Origin: Lachnospiraceae bacterium
GTDB taxonomy: Bacteria; Bacillota; Clostridia; Lachnospirales; Lachnospiraceae
Direction: 5' to 3'
Assembly: GCA_015057435.1 (NCBI GenBank)
Contig: SVEJ01000024.1
Span: forward strand, 1 to 46,239
Length of the DNA stretch: 46,239 nucleotides
This document shows positions 33,773 through 42,326 of the stretch, in pieces. The position numbers and the translations under genes are program-made. The notes under the pieces are model-generated. The model saw nothing but the letters and a program-made list of their open reading frames with translations, was not told the origin of the DNA and did no database searches. Numbering within the stretch: position 1 is the first letter of the stretch; every line of letters begins with the position of its first letter.

Positions 33773-34567
33773 TCATTTTTTCCCAAAGGAGATTGCACAC
33801 TTTCCACATACATGGCGACATTCACCACACTGAATACATTCCGCATCTCCTACCTTTTTCACATCCATCTTACAGTGGTGTACGCAGGCATTACAGCCGT
33901 TGCAACGTTCCTCATCCACGCGCATACCAACCACAGAAATCTTATGAAACAATGCATAGAATGCACCTAGCGGACAGATGAATCTGCAAAAGCTGCGGAA
34001 GATAAATACTGCTGTTACAATGACTGCAATTAAGACTACCGTCTTCCAGGTAAACAAACCACCAAGCAAGACTTGCAAGCGTTCATCTGCAAGAATTAAC
34101 GGCACGCCACCCTCTAAGGTTCCTGCCGGACAGATGTATTTGCAAAATCCGGGAACTGCCATAGTAAGCGGTATTCCAATTACGAATACGACCAGTATTA
34201 CATACTTCAGATACGATAATCGTCTTGTCCACTTATTCTTCTTCATTTTCTTCGTTGGTATCTTATATAAAAGTTCCTGTATCAGACCGAACGGACATAA
34301 AAATCCGCACACAACTCTTCCGAACAGCACACCGAACAAAAGCAACATACCGAGGATGTAATACGGAAATCTATACCTCGATGAGAGCAATGCTGTCTGC
34401 AAACTGCCAAGCGGACAAGAACCGATTGCTCCCGGGCACGAATAACAATTCAGCCCCGGCACACACACGCCTTTTATCTCTCCCTGATAGATGGTACCCT
34501 TCGCAAATCCCACAAAATTGCAATTATACAAGAGTGCACATATCACTTGAATTATTTTCCTTCGCAT
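33773..34567 (-). CDS. NapH/CcoG-like polyferredoxin membrane protein
   Basis: 264 residues from the ATG at 34565-34567, whose A is shared with the TAA of the upstream peptide gene. About five membrane helices carry paired cytoplasmic or luminal Cys motifs (CGFLCPFG, CKYICPAG, CRFICPLG). The C-terminus has two 4Fe-4S sites (CNGCNACVHHCK and CIQCGECRHVCGKC). This is the NapH/CcoG/YccM architecture that moves electrons across the membrane. With TlpA and the CXXC peptide upstream, it probably supplies reducing power to an extracytoplasmic thiol pathway. The electron donor is not known. Confidence 0.92.
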   Translation of the reverse strand: MRRKIIQVICALLYNCNFVGFAKGTIYQGEIKGVCVPGLNCYSCPGAIGSCPLGSLQTALLSSRYRFPYYILGMLLLFGVLFGRVVCGFLCPFGLIQELLYKIPTKKMKKNKWTRRLSYLKYVILVVFVIGIPLTMAVPGFCKYICPAGTLEGGVPLILADERLQVLLGGLFTWKTVVLIAVIVTAVFIFRSFCRFICPLGAFYALFHKISVVGMRVDEERCNGCNACVHHCKMDVKKVGDAECIQCGECRHVCGKCAISFGKK

Positions 34568-34704
34568 TATCCAATCCCAATACACTCATAACAAATGCGA
34601 ATTGCCTTATTGCGGATATCTTTGAAACCACCTTCTAAAATACCCATGGATAAAAGCAACACAGCCAAGATGAGCAACCCTTTCCTGATTATATTTCGTT
34701 TCAT
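34567..34704 (-). CDS. CD1871A-family CXXC-motif membrane peptide
   Basis: 45 residues with ATG at 34702-34704 and stop at 34567-34569. One hydrophobic helix (GLLILAVLLLSMGILEGG) is followed by KAIRICYECIGIG, giving a CxxC pair at the very C-terminus. The pattern matches the small CD1871A-family CXXC proteins that occur between tlpA-like and 4Fe-4S (napH-like) genes in Clostridia. It is coupled to the NapH-like gene by a one-base stop/start overlap. It may relay thiol electrons or anchor the complex; this is inferred from neighbours. Confidence 0.85.
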   Translation of the reverse strand: MKRNIIRKGLLILAVLLLSMGILEGGFKDIRNKAIRICYECIGIG

Positions 34705-34740
34705 TCCATACACTCCGTCCATTTCATTATCTGTATGCGA

Positions 34741-35292
34741 CTATTCACCTAATGCTTTATCAATCGCATCCTTGTAAATTCTATATTGTGTTGATGCATC
34801 TGCAGCTCCCACATAGACATTCTTTACAATACCGTCTTTGCCTATTACCAGCGTATACGGTATTCCGCTGCTTGGATACGTATAGCACACATTGCCCTGT
34901 TCATCATACGCAATCGGGAACGTATATCCGGTATCCTTAATAAATTGATCGACACTCGCCTTTTCTTCCATACAATTCACTGCCAAGATTGCAATCTTAT
35001 CACCGTATTCTTCGTACAAATCCTGAAATGCCGGCATCTCTCCGACACATGGTCCACACCACGTCGCCCAGAAATTCAACAACACGACTTTTCCTTTGTG
35101 CTCTGAAAGTGTAAATGTTTCTCCACTTGCCAAAGGTGCCTGAAACTCAGGTGCCGTATCTCCTTCAACAACCTCTTTTAACACCTCCTGTGCAGGCTGC
35201 TCATGATTCGTACCCGGTTCTTCACCGCATCCAAAACACATCAGACAAATTCCAAGCATTGCAATCCAACGCATATTCTTCAATAATTTCAT
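34741..35292 (-). CDS. TlpA-like thiol:disulfide oxidoreductase lipoprotein
   Basis: 183 residues. Lipoprotein signal with lipobox MCFGC (Cys about 22), then an acidic linker. A thioredoxin fold follows: GKVVLLNFWATWCGPCVGEM with the redox pair CGPC, and SGIPYTLVIGKDG with the cis-Pro. TlpA/ResA proteins reduce or exchange disulfides outside the membrane. Its ATG overlaps the TGA of the EamA gene. The following CXXC peptide and NapH-like protein suggest an electron route to this lipoprotein. Confidence 0.94.
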   Translation of the reverse strand: MKLLKNMRWIAMLGICLMCFGCGEEPGTNHEQPAQEVLKEVVEGDTAPEFQAPLASGETFTLSEHKGKVVLLNFWATWCGPCVGEMPAFQDLYEEYGDKIAILAVNCMEEKASVDQFIKDTGYTFPIAYDEQGNVCYTYPSSGIPYTLVIGKDGIVKNVYVGAADASTQYRIYKDAIDKALGE

Positions 35293-36182
35293 TCTTCTAC
35301 CTCTTTCTCCTTATTTACCAAACTACATGCAACAATACCTGACAACACCAAGACAATGCCAAGCAGATGATTCCATAACAATGTTTCATGAAAGAGAATC
35401 ACACCTATCACTGTTGCTGTCACAGGCTCCACTGAGGCTATAATGGAAGCTTTTCCATTTTCGATATAATTTAACCCCAACGTATATAACAAATACGGAA
35501 TAACCGTACTTACGCATGCAAATACCACATAAAATCCAAGCATTACCCCATCGCCGGAGGCAGCTTTTAACACTTTGCCCATATCAGCCAAAGGAATCAC
35601 ACCAACACTTGCAAAAAGAAACGTATAAAACGTAATCGTAAGACTGTGATAGTTTCTTAATATCGCATAACGGCTAAAGATTGAATACAGTGCATATCCA
35701 AGTCCTGCTCCCAAGCCGATTAGAACACCTTGTATGCTAAGCTTTGCTTCATTTCCCATAACACCCGTCACCAATATGCAACCAACAAAGGTCGCAAGCA
35801 GTGCAAAAAACTTCACAAGTGTAATCCGTTCTCCAAACAAGAAAACAGACAGAACCATCACGATGGCAGGTGCTGTATAGAGAAGGACCGCTGCTACAGA
35901 CAACGATGTCAATGTGATTGCCTTAAAGTAACAAAAATTGAAAAACAGGATACTTAGGATTCCTGTTCCAAGGAAACACCACACATCTTTTATCCTGATT
36001 CGAAATAATCTTCTATCATAAATGAGCAAAACAAGTGCCATACTTAAAGTCGTCATAATTGCTCGTACTGCCACAATCTCAATTGTCGTAAATGAGAGGA
36101 CGTCAAATCTTCTTACATAGATTCCCATTGTCCCCCATAATATACCCGCTAGTAGTACAAGTAGCGGTGCTATCTTTTTCAT
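35289..36182 (-). CDS. EamA/DMT-family transporter
   Basis: 297 residues with ten predicted membrane helices in two EamA repeats. It opens with LLAGILWGTMGIYVRRF, contains FFNFCYFKAITLTSLSVAAVL mid-way, and the second repeat includes YIENGKASIIASVEPVTATV, a DMT hallmark. Members export amino acids or metabolites; the substrate here is unknown. First gene of a four-gene operon (EamA, TlpA, CXXC peptide, NapH-like). Coupling to TlpA by a 4-nt overlap suggests export of a thiol or redox-linked solute, which is speculative. Confidence 0.9.
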   Translation of the reverse strand: MKKIAPLLVLLAGILWGTMGIYVRRFDVLSFTTIEIVAVRAIMTTLSMALVLLIYDRRLFRIRIKDVWCFLGTGILSILFFNFCYFKAITLTSLSVAAVLLYTAPAIVMVLSVFLFGERITLVKFFALLATFVGCILVTGVMGNEAKLSIQGVLIGLGAGLGYALYSIFSRYAILRNYHSLTITFYTFLFASVGVIPLADMGKVLKAASGDGVMLGFYVVFACVSTVIPYLLYTLGLNYIENGKASIIASVEPVTATVIGVILFHETLLWNHLLGIVLVLSGIVACSLVNKEKEVEE

Positions 36183-36257
36183 AATTCTACTCCCTTTTTT
36201 GTATTTAATTGACTAGTAGCATCTATATTATTCTGCATTTTTTCACTAATTGTGTCA

Positions 36258-36287
36258 AGAAAAAAAGGAGTAGCTAATCTACTCCTT
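36258..36287 (-). terminator. Terminator of the zinc-finger membrane gene
   Basis: 9-bp perfect stem AAGGAGTAG / CTACTCCTT followed on the minus strand by TTTTTTTC. Confidence 0.88.
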
Positions 36288-36301
36288 ACATACTAAATAA
36301 T

Positions 36302-36784
36302 TTAAATATTTTGATTCTTAATATAGTCTGTCATTTTTTTATTTTTGATAATACCATATACTATTTGTACTATCTTCACTATAAATGCTAACCAACCAAT
36401 TAGCAACGATAAGAATAACTTAATAACAAAATAAATTAACCAACCAATAATAGGCATAAACAAAAAAATGTTTGGTGTTATTTTATTTAGAGCACTCCAT
36501 CCGTACGGAATACCTCCCCAAATGATAACCATTCCTATAAATTCAAAAAAATCAAAACCATTGATAGCAAATTGAGTAAAGTACATATAACCACCAAAAA
36601 TCATCATCAACGTTCCAAGAATCACATCTAAAACAAGTCTTCTTCTATTAGCATTATTGTGCTCTTGTGCACACTCTGTACATAATGGTGGACGATATAT
36701 ATTCATACACTCTTTACACAATACTTTTCCGCATTGATTACATTGTCCTACACCTTCTTTATCTGCATGATAAAAACATTTCAT
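36302..36784 (-). CDS. B-box-like zinc-finger membrane protein
   Basis: 160 residues. Residues 3-38 form a B-box-type double zinc site (CFYHADKEGVGQCNQCGK, then CKECMN, CTEC). Four hydrophobic segments follow (about 50-67, 75-92, 103-120, 122-142) and the C-terminus is basic. Such proteins are widespread in Firmicutes and usually uncharacterised. Its promoter carries a palindromic operator and it is divergent from an XRE regulator, so it is probably that repressor's target. Confidence 0.8.
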   Translation of the reverse strand: MKCFYHADKEGVGQCNQCGKVLCKECMNIYRPPLCTECAQEHNNANRRRLVLDVILGTLMMIFGGYMYFTQFAINGFDFFEFIGMVIIWGGIPYGWSALNKITPNIFLFMPIIGWLIYFVIKLFLSLLIGWLAFIVKIVQIVYGIIKNKKMTDYIKNQNI

Positions 36785-36808
36785 ATCTTTTCCTCCTCTA
36801 CAGTCACA

Positions 36809-36866
36809 ATGCTACCAAACGGTAGCATTTTTACACAATTATGCCACCGTTTGGTAACATTGTCAA
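36809..36866 (-). promoter_or_regulatory. Promoter with two palindromic operators between the XRE and zinc-finger genes
   Basis: The perfect 20-bp dyad ATGCTACCAAACGGTAGCAT lies at 36809-36828, and the related ATGCCACCGTTTGGTAACAT at 36841-36860, centres 32 bp apart. The minus strand promoter (TTGACA 36861-36866, 17-bp spacer, CATAAT 36838-36843) has the second dyad exactly in its spacer. A repressor bound there would block RNA polymerase. Confidence 0.8.
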
Positions 36867-36919
36867 TATAAATTTTGCATATACTACCACAGAATCAATC
36901 AAACGACGGAGTATACTTT

Positions 36920-37141
36920 ATGAAATATCAAAGACTACAAGATTTGAGAGAAGATCATGATTTAAGACAACAAGATATTGCCGATATATTAAATTGTCAA
37001 CGCAATGTCTATCGCCGTTACGAAAGTGGAGAACGCGAGGTTCCCGTCTGGGTTATCATCTCCCTAGCTGAATACTATAACGTAAGTACTGATTATTTAC
37101 TTGGCCTCACAAGTCAAAAAACACCCTATCCAAAAGAATAA
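36920..37141 (+). CDS. XRE-family repressor
   Basis: 73 residues from the ATG at 36920, with CGGAG upstream; an earlier in-frame start has no site. HTH_XRE motif: LQDLREDHDLRQQDIADIL then CQRNVYRRYESGEREVPVWVI, and LAEYYNVSTDYLLGL. It is essentially only a DNA-binding domain, so it probably dimerises on the two palindromes just upstream, repressing itself and the divergent zinc-finger membrane gene. Confidence 0.92.
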   Translation: MKYQRLQDLREDHDLRQQDIADILNCQRNVYRRYESGEREVPVWVIISLAEYYNVSTDYLLGLTSQKTPYPKE

Positions 37142-37158
37142 GGTGTTAAATCTTTTCT
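37120..37158 (+). terminator. Weak terminator of the XRE gene
   Basis: AACACC (37120-37125) / GGTGTT (37142-37147) plus TAT/ATA pairs, overlapping the last codons and followed by AAATCTTTTC. Confidence 0.5.
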
Positions 37159-37224
37159 AGCATTGTGGCTATGCTATAGTTCATAACAACACTACAACCA
37201 ATAGCATTCCCGACACTCTGTACA

Positions 37225-38391
37225 TTACCGTTCAGACTGCATCTCACAAAACACTTTTGCTACAACAGTTTCCATATTGTAAAGTGCATTCTCTCTTTGC
37301 ATTCGCACATCTAGCGGAATATCTTCCGGCGCGATGGCATAATATGCGTCTACTCCTTTTTCCCTACAAACCTCTGCATCTTCGCCTATGCAACCTGCAA
37401 ATGCAATCGCCTGACACTGATGTTGCTTGGCGCGTCTTGCCACGCCGATTGGTGCTTTTCCCATTGCTGTCTGTGCATCCAATCTGCCTTCCCCTGTAAT
37501 TACAATATCTGCATTTGACAATTCTTTCTCAAGCCCAATTGTATCTAATATCAATTCAACACCTGATACGAGTTTCCCATGCAGCACTGCAACAAATGCA
37601 AACCCAAGACCGCCTGCTGCTCCGGCGCCCGGATAATCTATATAAGATGTATTCTTATGTTCTGTCTCACACTCCCGTCCCATAAGAACATTTTCAATCA
37701 CCATAGCATAATGTCTCATGCCTTCGTCAACAGATTGACAAAGATGTGTCGGTAACCCTTTTTGCAGACCATAGATAAAAGTTGCACCCTGCTCGCCACA
37801 AAGCGGATTATTCACATCACAAGCAATCTGAAAATCGCAATCCTTTAACAAAGGATGTACATTCTGTGTTCTTACCGATGTAATCATTGGCAACGATTGT
37901 GCTCCCTGTTTAACCGTTTGTCCACTCTCATCAAGAAATTCATATCCCAACGCGCACAGCATTCCCATACCTCCGTCATTGGTTGCACTTCCGCCGATTC
38001 CGATTACAAACTTGCGGCAGCCCCTATCTATCGCATCGATTATCATCTGTCCTACACCATACGTTGAAGTGTATAATGGATTTCTCTCGCTATCAGTAAG
38101 TTTTGTAATGCCTGAAGCTTCGGACATTTCCATAACCGCCGTACCATCCAAAAGCACTCCATAAGTACAACGAGTCTTGCGCCCTAACGGATCAGACACT
38201 TCAATATCTATCTTTTTTGCCTGCAAACCTTCCAGGAAAGCATCAACTGTTCCTTCTCCGCCATCTGCCAAAGGAAGCACTTTTACTTGTGCATCCGGAC
38301 AGCTTCGTAAAACGCCTCTTTTCGCAGCATTACCTGCTTCTAAAGATGTGATACTTCCTTTGAAAGCATCTATTGCAATAACTACTCTCAT
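37225..38391 (-). CDS. Glycerate kinase (GarK/GlxK type)
   Basis: 388 residues. Family blocks: AIDAFKGSITSLEAGNAAKRG at the N-terminus, PLADGGEGTVDAFL, GIGGSATNDGGMGML at about 130-144, PGAGAAGGLGFAF and ADIVITGEGRLDAQTAMGKA. It phosphorylates D-glycerate with ATP in the cytoplasm, feeding glycerate into glycolysis. The length is typical (about 380). Monocistronic by position, between the XRE gene and the DUF202 gene, with TTGACA far upstream on the minus strand (about 38470-38475). No glycerate or glyoxylate transport gene is adjacent. Confidence 0.95.
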   Translation of the reverse strand: MRVVIAIDAFKGSITSLEAGNAAKRGVLRSCPDAQVKVLPLADGGEGTVDAFLEGLQAKKIDIEVSDPLGRKTRCTYGVLLDGTAVMEMSEASGITKLTDSERNPLYTSTYGVGQMIIDAIDRGCRKFVIGIGGSATNDGGMGMLCALGYEFLDESGQTVKQGAQSLPMITSVRTQNVHPLLKDCDFQIACDVNNPLCGEQGATFIYGLQKGLPTHLCQSVDEGMRHYAMVIENVLMGRECETEHKNTSYIDYPGAGAAGGLGFAFVAVLHGKLVSGVELILDTIGLEKELSNADIVITGEGRLDAQTAMGKAPIGVARRAKQHQCQAIAFAGCIGEDAEVCREKGVDAYYAIAPEDIPLDVRMQRENALYNMETVVAKVFCEMQSER

Positions 38392-38596
38392 TCAGATTTC
38401 TCCTACTTTTTCATCTTTATCTCTCTCGTACCTTCCACACTTTTTCATTTTCTTATGTTTGTTCATCTATGTCAAGAGCATGTCTGTTTCACACTCAAAA
38501 AAACACACTTTTTTCTGAATAAATTAATTGTATTTCTTGACGTCTTAAGATAAAATATAGATAGTGTCTATTTACAAAACGGAAGGGGGAATTACG

Positions 38597-39070
38597 ATGA
38601 AGAGCAAGAAAACAACCTCTCCAAAATCTGTTCCACATTTTGGGACAGAGATAGAATCCGGAACTCCGAGAGAGATTCCTGATACTATCAAGAAAAAGAA
38701 AGCGCTCGCATATAACCAGAATCAATTAGCGGTAGAGCGAACAGGACTATCAAAATATAGAACCGATCTTGCATTTACGAATAGTAAGCTTGCCATTGAA
38801 CAGACACATCTGGCATATCTTAGAACAATCGTTTCATTGATTGGTAGTGGTGCAACAATATTCAAAGCGCTACCTTTGTTAGGTATCTCGCAAGACTTTA
38901 CGAATGTTTTGACGGTATTTTTATTCGCATTTGCAATATACTTTATCTATAAGGATTTGACAACTTATCCTAAGATGAAGCGACACATCGCCGAATTAGA
39001 ACGTCAGGCCAATGAACTGGCAACGCAGACAGAAAACTCGGTGTTTAAGGTTATGCATGATAATTTATAA
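38597..39070 (+). CDS. DUF202 (YidH-like) membrane protein
   Basis: 157 residues from the ATG at 38597 (GGAAGGGGG upstream). The N-terminus is Lys-rich and polar. Residues 45-75 hold the DUF202 pattern of repeated L-A-x-x-R-T elements (LAVERTGLSKYRTDL, LAIEQTHLAYLRT). Two membrane helices at about 85-100 and 107-125 and a charged C-terminal helix follow. Function is unknown; DUF202 proteins are small membrane proteins often linked to stress. An SDR gene follows after 32 nt and may be co-transcribed. Confidence 0.85.
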   Translation: MKSKKTTSPKSVPHFGTEIESGTPREIPDTIKKKKALAYNQNQLAVERTGLSKYRTDLAFTNSKLAIEQTHLAYLRTIVSLIGSGATIFKALPLLGISQDFTNVLTVFLFAFAIYFIYKDLTTYPKMKRHIAELERQANELATQTENSVFKVMHDNL

Positions 39071-39102
39071 ATCATATATATTTTAAGGAGGTATTTGTCA
39101 AC

Positions 39103-39903
39103 ATGGGATTTTTGACAGGAAAAACAGCAATTATTACAGGTGCAGGACGTGCCGTATTAAGTGACGGACGTTGCGGTTCAATTGGTTACGGTATCGCTAC
39201 TGCATACGCAAAAGAAGGAGCAAACATTGTTATCACCGGACGTAACGTTCAGAAATTGGAAGATGCAAAAGAAGAAATTGAGCGTTTGTATGGGGTTAAG
39301 GTGTTGGTTGTTCAGGCAGATGTGAATGCCGGTGCAGACAACGAAGCAGTCGTTGCAGAAGTTGTAAAGCAGACAATGGATACATTCGGAAGAATTGATG
39401 TATTAATTAACAATGCACAGGCTTCTGCTTCAGGTGTAACCTTAGCAGATCATACAACAGACCAGTTTAATCTTGCTATGTATTCCGGATTATACGCAGC
39501 ATTCTACTACATGAAAGCCTGCTATCCATATTTGAAAGAAGCACAGGGTTCTGTTATCAACTTTGCTTCCGGTGCAGGTCTATTCGGTAACTTCGGTCAG
39601 TGTGCTTACGCTGCTGCTAAGGAAGGTATCCGTGGACTTAGCCGTGTAGCTGCTACAGAATGGGCAAAAGACAACATCAATGTCAATGTTGTATGTCCGC
39701 TTGCTTGGACAGCACAGTTAGAGCAGTTCAAGAATGCTTATCCTGAAGCATTTGATAAGAACGTACACACACCACCTGTTGGACACTTCGGTGATTCTGA
39801 AGATGAAATCGGTCGTGTATGCGTACAGCTTGCTTCACCAGACTTCAAGTATATGACAGGTGAAACATTAACACTTGAAGGCGGACTTGGAATGAGACCA
39901 TAA
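39103..39903 (+). CDS. Short-chain dehydrogenase/reductase
   Basis: 266 residues. Cofactor motif TGAGRAVLSDGRCGSIGYG, an enlarged form of TGxxxGxG with an insert, at about 12-30; NNAQA in place of NNAG; catalytic Ser in NFASGAGLFG, then Tyr and Lys in YAAAK. GRN at the end of strand 2 suggests NADP preference. Ends with a TGETLTLEGGLGMRP tail as in classical SDRs. Substrate is unknown. AGGAGG precedes the ATG. The codon choice (many GCA/GGT) looks like a well expressed gene. Confidence 0.92.
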   Translation: MGFLTGKTAIITGAGRAVLSDGRCGSIGYGIATAYAKEGANIVITGRNVQKLEDAKEEIERLYGVKVLVVQADVNAGADNEAVVAEVVKQTMDTFGRIDVLINNAQASASGVTLADHTTDQFNLAMYSGLYAAFYYMKACYPYLKEAQGSVINFASGAGLFGNFGQCAYAAAKEGIRGLSRVAATEWAKDNINVNVVCPLAWTAQLEQFKNAYPEAFDKNVHTPPVGHFGDSEDEIGRVCVQLASPDFKYMTGETLTLEGGLGMRP

Positions 39904-39929
39904 TTTCTGACACTATTTTTCAGGTAATT

Positions 39930-39994
39930 AAAAACCGACAATGCATGGATTCAACACATATTTTCTGTGATATTTCCATACTTTGTCGGTTTTT
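39930..39994. terminator. Bidirectional terminator with long loop
   Basis: AAAAACCGACA / TGTCGGTTTTT stem around a ~43-nt loop with internal TGG/CCA pairing, between convergent genes. Confidence 0.7.
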
Positions 39995-40019
39995 ATTATC
40001 CTTCAATTTATCTGTACCG

Positions 40020-41195
40020 TTACGCTATCTTCTTTCTCTTATTCGCAACAATCACAATCGTCACTGCAAAAATCACAAGTGCATAACCTGCAATCAAGCC
40101 CGTTTGCCAGAAGATTTCCTTCGCAAACTCCGGTGTCATTTCTGTCATTGCTCCAATGCTCATATTGGTTACCGCATACCAATAGGTTGGTACGAATTTG
40201 GCAACCTTTAATACGCCTTCTCCAAAAAATTCATATGGTACAAATACACCACCCAAGAAACAAAGACCAAGGCTTAGTACATTTACAAGACCACTTACTA
40301 CATCTTGATTCTTAGCAATGGTTCCGGTAAAGAATCCAAGGCTTAAGCTGAACAACAACATGGCAAACATGTTAAGTAAGAAATACGGAAGTCGTACATC
40401 CGTCAGAATACTGCCTTGGGAACGAATGATGACTACTACCATCACTGCAACCATCAGCAATACACCATATAATACAATGCCACAAATCAGACCTGTCATT
40501 CGTTCCTTCATGGTTGTGGAACTACATTCCATTCTTGCCTTTACAAGTGGTGAATTAAAGGTCAACAGGATAAGGCCAATTCCATTCATACCGAGAGTAA
40601 TGAACAGATATGGTACATAGAGCATAAACATAGTCGTTTTGTCGTTCTGATTCTCGTTAATGAAATTGGCAACCTCTACCTTGATTTCCTCACCCTGCAA
40701 ATCTATAAGCTGCTGCTGTGCTTCCTCTAAAGAATACCCTGCCTGTAACAAGCTTTTTAATTTTGCAGTATACGTAGATAATTCAGATTCAAAAAAGCTT
40801 GCGTCAAAGTATCCTGGAACCTTCATACACTTTAATTCCATGTCATCAATATCCTCATCCAACAAGCTCTTTTCAAAGCCTTTTGGAATGACTAGTGCAT
40901 AGTCCAACTTTCTCCAGTAAAGCTTATCTAGAATCGCATCCTCATCATATTCCATTTCGATGATCTTATTTCCTTCACTAAAATACTTTGTAAGACCTTC
41001 ACCAAATGTTTCTTTATCTTCATCAATAATCGTAATTTTGAGTATCTCTTCCTTCATTTTCTCCTGGTCATTATTACCATCAACAGATTGAGATTCTGAA
41101 ATCACCAATGCTACCGTAAGGAAGATAGCAAAGTACATAATAATGATACCTTTATTGCTTTTCAATAATTTGAAAAAAAGATTAAATACTTGCAT
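40020..41195 (-). CDS. ABC-2 permease (LnrN-like)
   Basis: 391 residues. One membrane helix at about 18-36, an external domain of about 150 residues, then five helices at 185-385 ending in KRKK. This is the ABC-2 type with an N-terminal helix plus large ectodomain seen in YhgE/LnrN-like exporters. AGGAGG precedes the ATG, which overlaps the previous permease by 14 nt. With 41182-42315 it forms the membrane part of a three-gene exporter similar to Bacillus LnrLMN. Confidence 0.88.
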   Translation of the reverse strand: MQVFNLFFKLLKSNKGIIIMYFAIFLTVALVISESQSVDGNNDQEKMKEEILKITIIDEDKETFGEGLTKYFSEGNKIIEMEYDEDAILDKLYWRKLDYALVIPKGFEKSLLDEDIDDMELKCMKVPGYFDASFFESELSTYTAKLKSLLQAGYSLEEAQQQLIDLQGEEIKVEVANFINENQNDKTTMFMLYVPYLFITLGMNGIGLILLTFNSPLVKARMECSSTTMKERMTGLICGIVLYGVLLMVAVMVVVIIRSQGSILTDVRLPYFLLNMFAMLLFSLSLGFFTGTIAKNQDVVSGLVNVLSLGLCFLGGVFVPYEFFGEGVLKVAKFVPTYWYAVTNMSIGAMTEMTPEFAKEIFWQTGLIAGYALVIFAVTIVIVANKRKKIA

Positions 41196-42315
41196 ATTTT
41201 GTCCTCCTTAACTTTGCAACACTTAATATGATGAATAACACACCAATTCCAAACAACGAAATCACATTCACTCCATACTGCTCATAATCGCCAAACACCG
41301 CCAAGCTCTTATAGGCATTTACAATCAAAGTTGCCGGATTGATACGGTTAATAATCGGGCAATTTTCTTCTAAGATATAAGGCATCTCCGCCATCTGCAG
41401 GCCACCAAGGAAAGAGCTTACCATGAAGAATGCAACACAGATTCCATTCTTCTGTCCTTCATTTCCCTTCACCCAGGTTGCAATTAGATATCCACCTGCT
41501 AAACCTGTAAAAGTTCCTACGATTGTAGTTAACCAGATCAAGCCAAAGTTATCCCCAAAATCCTGCCCATACACATACACTACAAACACCAATACGATAG
41601 TCATCAATACCGTGTAGATTGTCATACTAGCCATAAAATCGATGACAAACTGCTTTAGTTTCGGAGTCGGAGCTACATTTCTTCTAGCTCCCATAGTCGA
41701 TACATCTGCCTGTAAGTTATTTCCGTAAGACAAGCCATACATAGATGCAATAAGACATGCCATGGAAAGTAATGCATAGAAATACTGAGTATAAGGTGAC
41801 TTATCCTGTCCCTTTAGCTCTATCTCTTCAATTCCAATACTCTCCGCTTCAAACAAAGTCGATAAAAATGCTTCCATCTGCTCCGGGTGCTTACTTGCCA
41901 CCTCTTCAATCAAGGTATAATTTTGCTTATACTGGTCAACAAATGATTTTACCAAGGATGTGTAGATATCCATCTCACGAATCACCAACTCAAATTTATC
42001 TCCATCTACTAGAATATATGCATAGATGCTTTCATCCTGCAATGCGTCCTGTGCCTCATCTATATTCTTATATTCTGAAACCACAAACATTGGAAGATCT
42101 TCCTCCATCTCCACTTCCTTCAAGGTATCTACAAAGGTTTTATTGGCTTCCACTTCCACAACACCTACAGCTACTTCTGAGAACTGCTCATATGTGCCAA
42201 GATTGCCAAACATAAACTTGAAAATCAAACCTAAAAACAGTGGAAATATCAATGCCCAGAAGATTCCCTCTATACTTCGTAAGGACCTTTTGATTGTATA
42301 TATATACTGTTGCAT
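41182..42315 (-). CDS. ABC-2 permease (LnrM-like)
   Basis: 377 residues with the same layout as its downstream partner: first helix at about 17-34 (FWALIFPLFLGLIFKFMF), an external domain to about 175, five more helices (TQYFYALLSMACLIASMYGL onward) and a basic end. The GARRNVAPTPKL segment is the cytoplasmic loop typical of ABC-2 permeases. GGAGGG precedes the ATG, 11 nt after the ATPase stop. It probably forms a heterodimer with 40020-41195. Confidence 0.88.
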   Translation of the reverse strand: MQQYIYTIKRSLRSIEGIFWALIFPLFLGLIFKFMFGNLGTYEQFSEVAVGVVEVEANKTFVDTLKEVEMEEDLPMFVVSEYKNIDEAQDALQDESIYAYILVDGDKFELVIREMDIYTSLVKSFVDQYKQNYTLIEEVASKHPEQMEAFLSTLFEAESIGIEEIELKGQDKSPYTQYFYALLSMACLIASMYGLSYGNNLQADVSTMGARRNVAPTPKLKQFVIDFMASMTIYTVLMTIVLVFVVYVYGQDFGDNFGLIWLTTIVGTFTGLAGGYLIATWVKGNEGQKNGICVAFFMVSSFLGGLQMAEMPYILEENCPIINRINPATLIVNAYKSLAVFGDYEQYGVNVISLFGIGVLFIILSVAKLRRTKYASI

Positions 42316-42326
42316 AGCCTTCCCTC

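Noticed and set aside
34741-35292. Cytochrome c maturation role for the TlpA-like protein
   Set aside because: No cytochrome c, CcmF or ResB gene is in the window, so only a general thiol role is supported.
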